Part shown: in pieces, positions 7,791-14,061 of the stretch
How the letters are laid out: each line of letters starts with the position of its first letter
How positions within the stretch are numbered: the first letter of the stretch is position 1
Source: JAPLDP01 sp964628285
GTDB lineage: Bacteria; Bacteroidota; Bacteroidia; Bacteroidales; JAGONC01
Length of the DNA: 64,000 bases
Assembly: GCA_964628285.1 (NCBI GenBank)
Contig: CAZVNP010000007.1
Location: 1 to 64,000, forward strand
Direction of reading: 5' to 3'
Translations under genes and position numbers: made by a program
Notes under the pieces: generated by a model
Told to the model about the DNA's origin: nothing
What the model saw: the letters and a program-made list of their open reading frames with translations, nothing else
Databases searched by the model: none

Positions 7791-8465
7791 ATGACGTCAG
7801 AGCAAATCATTTCGGAACTGAAAGTGTTGTCGAATCCTGAGGCGGTGCAGGGCATGGCACGGTTCGGCATTAATCCCGACCTCACCCTTGGTGTTTCCAT
7901 TCCGGCGTTACGCAGCATGGCCGGGCGGGTGGGAAAGGATCACCTATTGGCCCTCGAGCTCTGGGACACCGGTATTCACGAAGCCCGCATCCTGGCAGCA
8001 TTCATTGACATACCCTTACAGGTCACGGAAGCACAAATGGAGAGGTGGGCCAATGATTTTGATTCATGGGATGTGTGTGACCAGGTTTGCAGCAATCTCT
8101 TTGATAAGACTGAGTATGCTTATCGGAAAGCCATTGATTGGAGCGGCCGGGACGGGGAATTCGTCAAGCGTGCCGGTTTCACCATGATGGCGGCACTGGC
8201 GGTGCATGATAAGAAGGCTCCGGACGATCATTTTGTAAGGTTTCTCGACATCGTCAAAGAAAAAGCTGGCGATAACCGGAACTACGTCAGGAAGGCGGTC
8301 AATTGGGCACTGCGGCAAATAGGCAAACGAAACCTCCATCTCAACACCATGGCCATTGAAACTGCGAAAGAGATCCGACTTGCAGACACTAAAGCAGGTA
8401 GGTGGATCGCGGCAGATGCCCTGAAGGAGCTTGCCAGCGACAGGGTACAGGAGCGGCTTAGGTAG
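7791..8465 (+). CDS. DNA alkylation repair protein, AlkD-like HEAT-repeat family
   Basis: A 224-residue all-helical protein of the DNA alkylation repair family (PF08713). Recognisable parts are FGINPDLTLGVSIPALRSMA, ELWDTGIHEARILAAFID, WANDFDSWDVCDQVCSNLF and NYVRKAVNWALRQIGKRN. AlkD glycosylases remove positively charged N3- and N7-alkylpurines using a concave HEAT-like surface with conserved Trp and Asp residues, and the W-D pairs around WDVCDQ fit this. It begins 21 bases after the transglutaminase-like gene and may be co-transcribed with it. Confidence 0.85.
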   Translation: MTSEQIISELKVLSNPEAVQGMARFGINPDLTLGVSIPALRSMAGRVGKDHLLALELWDTGIHEARILAAFIDIPLQVTEAQMERWANDFDSWDVCDQVCSNLFDKTEYAYRKAIDWSGRDGEFVKRAGFTMMAALAVHDKKAPDDHFVRFLDIVKEKAGDNRNYVRKAVNWALRQIGKRNLHLNTMAIETAKEIRLADTKAGRWIAADALKELASDRVQERLR

Positions 8466-8525
8466 CAGGTCAGCAAGTTTGAGGTTTATGGAATATTCAG
8501 GTTTCGAGAAAACAAATACCGGTTT

Positions 8526-8720
8526 TTATGGCAGCCATGCCTTGTTATCATAGGCGATCCACTCGTCCTTTATCTTCCCGTCCAGAAAGTGGATCAGGCT
8601 GATGCCCGACGTTTCAACATGACGAGTGATTGCTCCCGGGCTGTGCTTCATCAGTATGCGTGACTGCTGAATGCCTGCCGGTACCCGAAATGGCTGGTCG
8701 AGGGCATTGCCATATACAGC
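8526..8720 (-). pseudogene. SnoaL/NTF2-like protein, C-terminal fragment
   Basis: A minus-strand frame of 64 codons ends VETSGISLIHFLDGKIKDEWIAYDNKAWLP. This pattern (a G-I-S-I-x-x-x-x-D-G-K-I-x-E-x-W run) is typical of the C-terminus of SnoaL-like ester cyclase/limonene hydrolase-fold proteins. The frame is closed upstream by a stop at 8721-8723 and there is no start codon or N-terminal half. It overlaps an unrelated fragment on the plus strand. Confidence 0.5.
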
Positions 8721-9077
8721 TCAAACCAGATGGGGACGTCTATTTATCCCGGTAAAGAAGAAACATACGCCCTGATCAGGCAGGGTAATTTTATGCCTCC
8801 GGATTATTATAAAACGAAGATGGAAGAGAAGATCAGAATACCTGTTGACAATAAAATAAGTTTTATGTATTCCGAATTCGGATGCATCGTCGATTATCTG
8901 ATCAAGACTTATGGAAGAGACAAGTTCCTGGAATATATGAAACGGCTCACAACGGATAGCCATAACGAAGAGGTTTTTAAAAATGTTTATTCCGAGGACT
9001 TTGATAACTTTATCGGTAACTTCAAAAAACATGTCAAAGACAGCGGCACCCAAATGAAAGGAGAGCCAAACCGATGA
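8664..9077 (+). pseudogene. Metallopeptidase-like (gluzincin) protein, C-terminal fragment
   Basis: The plus-strand frame opens after a stop at 8661-8663. It encodes PKWLVEGIAIYSSNQMG, then YSEFGCIVDYLIKTYGRDKFLEYMKRL and VYSEDFDNFIGNFKKHV. The pattern 'WL.EG.A.Y' followed by 'E.G.FV.YLI..YG..KFL' is that of the part after the HExxH zinc motif in peptidase-MA-like proteins. The HExxH segment and N-terminus are absent. A 115-codon frame could start at the ATG at 8730, but it would lack the active site. Confidence 0.6.
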
Positions 9078-9190
9078 AAAAAACAATTTGATTATGTCAC
9101 CAACCTTAACATTCAGTTCGAATACCTGCAGCGTATCGATGTGGCACAGATGGTCAGGGAAAGTACTGATAAATGGTACAACCAACGGGA
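9078..9190 (+). pseudogene. Cupin-like protein, N-terminal fragment
   Basis: In the frame after the stop at 9075-9077 the sequence reads QFDYVTNLNIQFEYLQ, RIDVAQMVRES and TDKWYNQ. This resembles the N-terminus of small Bacteroidota cupin proteins (a DKWxNQTL opening). After NQ the similarity stops and the frame runs into the palindromic repeat and the assembly gap. It has no ATG start in frame. The assignment is by memory of the family and is uncertain. Confidence 0.35.
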
Positions 9191-9204
9191 GATTGATGCT
9201 CTCG

Positions 9205-9235
9205 ACCCTGACAGGGTTTTAAACCCTGTCAGGGT
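9205..9235. repeat. 31-bp palindromic repeat
   Basis: ACCCTGACAGGGTTT is followed, after one base, by its exact reverse complement AAACCCTGTCAGGGT. Each arm is itself a near-palindrome (CCCTGACAGGG). Repeats of this AACCCTGACAGGGTT type are scattered through many Bacteroidota genomes and are REP-like. A copy of its right part reappears after the N gap (9367-9390). Confidence 0.7.
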
Positions 9236-9421
9236 TGAAGCCATCGAATTAATAGTTTTCATTGGGNNNNNNNNNNNNNNNNNNNNNNNNNNNNNNNNNN
9301 NNNNNNNNNNNNNNNNNNNNNNNNNNNNNNNNNNNNNNNNNNNNNNNNNNNNNNNNNNNNNNNNNNCAGGGTTTTAAACCCTGTCAGGGTTGAAGCCATC
9401 GAATTAATAGTTTTCATTGGG
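9212..9421. other. 100-N scaffold gap flanked by a 55-base exact repeat
   Basis: Positions 9267-9366 are exactly 100 N. The 55 bases before the gap (9212-9266) are identical to the 55 bases after it (9367-9421). This is the signature of two contigs that overlap by one k-mer of a de Bruijn graph and were joined with a placeholder gap, so the true gap may be small, absent, or of unknown size. Confidence 0.85.
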
Positions 9422-9422
9422 G

Positions 9423-9497
9423 TGGGAGCTACAGGATTCGAACCTGTGACCCCCTGCTTGTAAAGCAGATGCTCTGAACCGACTGAGCTAAGCTCCC
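9423..9497 (-). tRNA. tRNA-Val (anticodon TAC)
   Basis: On the minus strand the acceptor arm GGGAGCT pairs with AGCTCCC. The anticodon arm is TCTGC-TTTACAA-GCAGG, giving anticodon TAC (valine), and the T arm contains GGTTCGAATCC. CCA is not encoded. The gene ends two bases from the 55-base assembly repeat. Confidence 0.9.
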
Positions 9498-9528
9498 GGA
9501 TGTGGCTGGATGCCGGTCAATAAGGGTG

Positions 9529-9555
9529 CAAAAATAGTCAATATTTTTAATACAA
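9529..9555 (-). promoter_or_regulatory. Possible promoter for tRNA-Val
   Basis: On the minus strand TATTTTTG (complement of 9529-9536) matches TAnnTTTG, with a TTG about 16 bases upstream (complement of 9553-9555). The spacing is a little short. It lies 32 bases before the tRNA 5' end. Confidence 0.35.
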
Positions 9556-9573
9556 CCTCACTGAGGGGTTAGG

Positions 9574-10812
9574 TCATTCTTCAGGTGCCTGGGTATCACC
9601 ACTTTCAAGCATTTTTATCTCAGGTATGGAGGCGCCGGCAATACCTTTGAGCGAGCCGTAGAAATTAACGGCGTTGGTGAGTATCTTCTCGAACTGTCTC
9701 TCCCGCTCCTTCCATATCTTCATCATGCGGAGTTTCTCATCCTGGTAACTGTCGCGTAATCCGACGAATCCTTCGATGATGGCCTCGAACTGTCCCTTGA
9801 ATTCGTTACTTGTGAGGTATTTGTAAAGCCATTCCATTTTTGTCTCCATCCCCTGCTGTGTGGTGGTGACCTCGTGAACCTGTATCAGCTCATGCCTAAG
9901 GACAAAGGCCAGTCCGTCTATCTCCCTGAAGGAGCATATCCAGACGCTATCCTTCAGTCCGAATTTGCCGATGCCGTCGGGCATAGTCTCGGTGACTAAG
10001 ATGAGCACATCGGCCTTCTGTTCCAGGTTGTCGTCGCGGAGTTTCTGCAGCCAGTTCAGGTCGAAAGCTTTGGTGCGTTTGCTTTCGTAATAGATCTTGC
10101 CGCACACCTCGCCATGGCCGGCCCTGACGGTCTGTATCACGTCTGCTCCTTTCTGTCCTTTCTTGATCTCGCTGATCTCATCGAAGGGAAAGAGTGCCTT
10201 GAGTCTGGCTTCGAGCTCGAGCTCCTGCACTTCGCCCTGGAGCTGCATGGAGCCTTGGGCGGCCTTGCGCTGCGCTTCGTTGAGCTGCTCCTTCAGGTCG
10301 TCGATCACCTTTTCCTTCTCTTTTATTTTCAACAGATTGGCTTCTTCTACCTGACGCTGGATGTTCAGTTTCTCATCCCTCAGCTTATTGCTGAACTCCT
10401 GTTCTTTTTCCATGGCTATCTTCTCAGCCAGCTCCTCTTTTTCCCTCTGTAGCCTTTCCAGGTCGGCTTTGGTTTTATTCAGCTCCCTGACTTGGTTCGA
10501 TTTCATGTCCAGCTCTTCGTGCATTGATTTCAGTTGCTCCGACACCTCGCCCATAACTTTACCGCGGATCTCCTTCTCGATACCTGATTTCTGGCTCTGC
10601 AACCTGTTTTGCACCTCGCTGCGCACGGTTTCGTCGAACCTCTCCCGTTCGGCTTGCAATTGGTCGAGCTTGGTCTGCAGCTCTTTGTCTTTTATGGCGG
10701 ATTTTTTCTCGTACTCTTTTTTGATTTGCTCAGTGAGCTGGTGGTACAGCACTTCGCTCACGTTGATCTCGGTGCCGCATTGCGGGCAGGTGATGGTGGT
10801 TTTCTGATCCAT
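9574..10812 (-). CDS. DUF2130 domain protein with coiled coil
   Basis: A 412-residue protein. It opens with a partial zinc-ribbon (ITCPQCGTEI) and continues with a long charged coiled coil (about residues 30-205). It ends with the DUF2130 domain (PF09903), in which KGADVIQTV and GKIYYESKRTKAF...WLQKLRDD give a D...ExK arrangement like restriction-endonuclease-fold nucleases. The closing part SLKGIAGASIPEI is typical of the family. The function is unknown; DNA binding or cleavage is an inference from the fold-like motif. It is expressed towards tRNA-Val. Confidence 0.8.
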   Translation of the reverse strand: MDQKTTITCPQCGTEINVSEVLYHQLTEQIKKEYEKKSAIKDKELQTKLDQLQAERERFDETVRSEVQNRLQSQKSGIEKEIRGKVMGEVSEQLKSMHEELDMKSNQVRELNKTKADLERLQREKEELAEKIAMEKEQEFSNKLRDEKLNIQRQVEEANLLKIKEKEKVIDDLKEQLNEAQRKAAQGSMQLQGEVQELELEARLKALFPFDEISEIKKGQKGADVIQTVRAGHGEVCGKIYYESKRTKAFDLNWLQKLRDDNLEQKADVLILVTETMPDGIGKFGLKDSVWICSFREIDGLAFVLRHELIQVHEVTTTQQGMETKMEWLYKYLTSNEFKGQFEAIIEGFVGLRDSYQDEKLRMMKIWKERERQFEKILTNAVNFYGSLKGIAGASIPEIKMLESGDTQAPEE

Positions 10813-11184
10813 GTTTGTTTAAGTTAATCCTTTGGCTTCATTCATTCTTTCTCCATTTCATCCATCAATCCGATATCAAGATCGGATAACGGTGCCAGTC
10901 ATTTCCAAAATTACGCATAAAAGACGGCCCGGTTATCTTTTTTAGAGGTTGTTTTGAAGTTTTATAAAGGATCATGAATAACATAGTATTAAAACCGGAA
11001 CAGCAATATATACCATTGAGGTTATATCAAAACTGATATTTTTAATCAACCACAGAGGAAGCACAAAGAACGCAGGGTGCTGAAAATTAATTCTTTATGC
11101 CTCCGTGTTCTCTGTTGTTATCCTCCGACGCCTCCGTGGTTTAAAATAGTTTTGATATACCCTTCCAGGGGGTGAGGTTGTCTC
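10813..11184. other. Intergenic region of 372 bases with a long inverted repeat
   Basis: No coding frame with family similarity is seen. The right half (11020-11161) is a long imperfect inverted repeat described separately. The left half is unremarkable AT-rich sequence. Confidence 0.6.
11020..11161. repeat. About 140-bp inverted-repeat element (MITE-like)
   Basis: The outer arms GGTTATATCAAAACT and AGTTTTGATATACC are near-perfect reverse complements. Inside them, ACCACAGAGG...CACAAAGAACGCAG pairs imperfectly with TTCTCTGTTG...CGCCTCCGTGGT. The internal 'CCACAGAGG / CCTCCGTGG' text is frequently seen in dispersed intergenic repeats of Bacteroidota. There are no coding frames inside. It sits at the 3' side of the double lyase gene and could also act as a transcription end. 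Confidence 0.6.
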
Positions 11185-13854
11185 TCACACCTCTTCAAAC
11201 CATCCCTGGAAGAATCTGAGCTTATCCGGTTCGTATGTGAAACGCAATCCTTTGATGGTATGGCGTTTTTGGTAGAGTGCGATGATGCCTTCGGCGACGG
11301 CCTTCATATGATCACGCGTGTAGACGCGCCGGGGTATGGTCAGGCGCACGAGCTCGAGGGCAGGACGGTAATTGTCGCCTGTTTCGGGGTTGCGACCCTT
11401 GCTGACGTTACCGCGTTCCATGGCTCTGACACCGGTAGCGATGAATATCTGTGCGGCGAGCATCTGGGCGGGATACTGATCCTGGTCGATGTGAGGCAGG
11501 AATTGCCGTGCATCGAGGAAGATGGCATGGCCTCCCGGTGGCAGGACAATGGGTACGCCGGCTTCTCTGAGAAGTGTACCCAGGTATGCGGTTTGTTCTA
11601 TGCGGGCGTTAATGTAGGCGTCGTCAATCATCTCCCTGAGTCCCTGGGCATGTGCGGCCATATCACCCGCCGAGGTGCCGCCGCTGCAATAGGTACCTTC
11701 GAAGACCTGCAACATCTCAAGACCTTTACGGTACCATTCCTCATTGTCGCGAAAGAGCAGACTGCCCGAGAGGTTGCTGAGCATGTCCTTTTTGCTTGAG
11801 ATGGTGGCGCCGTCGCCATAGCTGAACATCTCCAGCAGAATATCGGCCACGGGAACGTTCCTGTAAGCGGGGTCTTTTCTCTGTATGAAACAGGCATTCT
11901 CGGCACAGCGCGTGGCGTCAAAGAAAACGGGTATATGCCGCGGTTTGCAGTATTTGTATACCTCCTTGATGTTATTCATCGAGACCGGCTGGCCACCGGC
12001 CATATTGACATCAAATTCAAATGACACATAGGAGAGTTTTTTTCCTTCGGCCGTGGCTTTTTTATAGATAGCATCGAGCTTTTGCAGATCGACATTGCCT
12101 TTCCATGGAAATTCCGAGCCCGGCTGATGGGCCTCATCGACGATGATATCGACAAATTTTCCGCCGGCCAGCTCCTGATGTTGCTTGGTGGTGGTGAAAT
12201 ACATGTTGCCCGGGACATAATCGCCGGGCCTGATGAACATCTGCGACATGATGTGCTCGGCGGCCCGCCCCTGGTGGGTCAGGATGATGTATTTATAACC
12301 ATAGATCTGCTGTGACGTTTTCACGATCTCGTCATAGGCATCGGGTGTGGCGGGTGTTTCCTTGGCCTGAAGGTAAGCCGTCCACTGGTCCACGCTCATG
12401 GCGCTGGTGCCCGAGTCGGTAAGAAAATCGATGGTCACGTCTTCCGATTTCAGGAGGAAGGTGTTATAGCCGGCCTCTATCATCGCTTTCCGGCGCTGTT
12501 CTTCCGTGTCCATGCCGACATGTTCGATGGAATGGACGGTGTATGGCTCACAGGTAAAGGTATAGGCCTCCAGCTCGGGGATGAGCCATTCGAAACGGGC
12601 TTCGTTATGGAATACCGGTTTTGTCAGTGGATCAAGGGCGTTGATGCATTCACGTTGTCCGTATAATCTGACGATGGCTTCGCCGATCTGTTCCAACTGG
12701 CTGTTCATCAGCTCACGGCGCGGTATGAGCACCGGCAGCAGGCTGTCTTGCAGGCAGCGTCCTTCCATATAGGCGCGGACGCCTGACGTGAGGTACAGGG
12801 CTGCTGCCAGGGTATGAGCGGCCAGATCGCCTGAGAGGTTCAGGAACCTGTCGGCGTGGAGGTATACCCCGTTGAGTCCTCTAGTGAATGGTACCCCGCC
12901 ACGTTCCAGGATGCCGGTGAGCACGGTGACCTGGTAATCGATCCAGGCAGCGTGCAGGCTGTCGGCCATTTCCCTGACACCGCCGGCGACCACTTCCATC
13001 GTGCGGCCTGCCATGCCCCCATAGGTGTGAAGACCTTCGTAAACAACCACGTTGTTCTGGTACTTTTCATGGTCTTCGATGTTCCTGGTAGCCAGGAAAC
13101 CGCCCACGTTACTCATGGCATCCTGACCGGCGTCGAACACCAGCGTATGGCAGCCGGCTGCCAGCTCCCTGATGACCTCTTCAAGGGAACGGTCAGCATA
13201 TGACGGCTCGTGGTTGATGATATAAAATGCCACTTCGACGATACAGGAAGCGTCAAAGATAAGTTTGGTGCCGTAAGTGTCGGCGAGTTTCTTGATCTCT
13301 GCCAGGTTGCCGGGTGAAACAGGCCGGTAACCTCCACCCTGGAGATCCACATATATCATAGCCACCTCTCCCTTGTGGCGCTCCAGCAGATCCCTGAGTT
13401 TATTCACATCAATATCCCCGGAAAAAACGCGATGATCTTCAAAAGTGAGCCGATGGCATTGCCCTCCAAAGGCTTCAAAAACGCCGAAGGGATTGCGGCT
13501 ATTACCTGCAATAAGCTTATGTCCGTTGATGTGGGCCGTCGAGAGTAATTTGAACCCTCCGAAAATATTGTGGATAGGGCAGACATAGTCCAGTTCCAGG
13601 ACATCTTTGACTGCCGAACTCAGGTTATAAAAATTCCTCGATCCGGCATACGCTTCATCCCCGATGAACAGATTACCCAATTGTTCCTGGCTCATAGCCG
13701 AGGTGCCCTGCGTGACCATGTCGAATGTCACCTGGCTGGCCGGGAGCAACCCTGCATTGAAGCCGACATTGCGTAAAAGCTTTTTTCTTTCAGGTAAGCT
13801 TTTAAACAATATTTTACGTACTGATTTGATTTTATAAGGCTCATGCATGACCAT
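11185..13854 (-). CDS. Double beta-eliminating lyase: pseudo-domain fused to tyrosine phenol-lyase-like domain
   Basis: One 889-residue frame contains two copies of the tryptophanase/tyrosine phenol-lyase (TPL) fold: residues about 1-415 and 420-889. The C-terminal copy has the PLP lysine (SSKKD, K689), phosphate loop (THQGR), FTTT, DATR (R649), AMERG (R814, as in TPL) and RLTIPRR (R837). It lacks the GDEAYAGS motif. The N-terminal copy has GDEAYAGS (E67, Y69) but Gln (Q244) at the PLP lysine, no phosphate loop, and no DATR or substrate Arg. In known homodimers the Glu/Tyr motif is lent across the interface. The family splits Tyr or Trp into pyruvate, ammonia and phenol or indole; the TPL-type residues favour a phenol-type substrate, but this is inference. 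Confidence 0.9.
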   Translation of the reverse strand: MVMHEPYKIKSVRKILFKSLPERKKLLRNVGFNAGLLPASQVTFDMVTQGTSAMSQEQLGNLFIGDEAYAGSRNFYNLSSAVKDVLELDYVCPIHNIFGGFKLLSTAHINGHKLIAGNSRNPFGVFEAFGGQCHRLTFEDHRVFSGDIDVNKLRDLLERHKGEVAMIYVDLQGGGYRPVSPGNLAEIKKLADTYGTKLIFDASCIVEVAFYIINHEPSYADRSLEEVIRELAAGCHTLVFDAGQDAMSNVGGFLATRNIEDHEKYQNNVVVYEGLHTYGGMAGRTMEVVAGGVREMADSLHAAWIDYQVTVLTGILERGGVPFTRGLNGVYLHADRFLNLSGDLAAHTLAAALYLTSGVRAYMEGRCLQDSLLPVLIPRRELMNSQLEQIGEAIVRLYGQRECINALDPLTKPVFHNEARFEWLIPELEAYTFTCEPYTVHSIEHVGMDTEEQRRKAMIEAGYNTFLLKSEDVTIDFLTDSGTSAMSVDQWTAYLQAKETPATPDAYDEIVKTSQQIYGYKYIILTHQGRAAEHIMSQMFIRPGDYVPGNMYFTTTKQHQELAGGKFVDIIVDEAHQPGSEFPWKGNVDLQKLDAIYKKATAEGKKLSYVSFEFDVNMAGGQPVSMNNIKEVYKYCKPRHIPVFFDATRCAENACFIQRKDPAYRNVPVADILLEMFSYGDGATISSKKDMLSNLSGSLLFRDNEEWYRKGLEMLQVFEGTYCSGGTSAGDMAAHAQGLREMIDDAYINARIEQTAYLGTLLREAGVPIVLPPGGHAIFLDARQFLPHIDQDQYPAQMLAAQIFIATGVRAMERGNVSKGRNPETGDNYRPALELVRLTIPRRVYTRDHMKAVAEGIIALYQKRHTIKGLRFTYEPDKLRFFQGWFEEV

Positions 13855-13971
13855 ATTGTTTCCTTTCTTTATATGTTATGGTAAATCAGCTACACTGCGA
13901 ATAATCTGGGATTTATTTCTTCTTCAGGATCAATCACAACGGGTCAACAGGATGATATTTTTTGGGCATGA

Positions 13972-14000
13972 CAAATGTAAAAAAATATGGTTAAATCCAA
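13972..14000 (-). promoter_or_regulatory. Promoter for the double lyase gene
   Basis: Reading the minus strand, TTG (13998-14000), 18 bases, then TACATTTG (13972-13979) match the Bacteroidota consensus. Initiation would fall near 13965, leaving a leader of about 110 bases before the start codon at 13854. That is long enough for leader control, but I see no clear riboswitch or leader-peptide signal. Confidence 0.5.
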
Positions 14001-14004
14001 GTTA

Positions 14005-14012
14005 TAAGTTTG
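14005..14012 (+). promoter_or_regulatory. -7 promoter box before tamL
   Basis: TAAGTTTG matches TAnnTTTG, 50 bases before the tamL start. A TTTG box at the right spacing is not obvious. It overlaps the promoter region of the divergent lyase gene, so the two may compete. Confidence 0.35.
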
Positions 14013-14061
14013 AGATAAATTATGAGGTGTTCAGGCGGATCGTTTAATTTTTTTCATCCGG

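Noticed and set aside
9141..9377. A reading frame that runs through the N gap
   Set aside because: Most of it is N and the parts on both sides are the duplicated repeat; it is not a gene.
13570..13776. Antisense frames inside the double lyase gene
   Set aside because: Such frames run opposite to a well-conserved gene and show no family resemblance; they are shadows of codon bias.
12000..13854. The double lyase as a frameshift or assembly fusion of two tandem genes
   Set aside because: The linker region is an unbroken coding frame, and each half has lost different conserved residues, which a simple misjoin of two intact genes would not produce.
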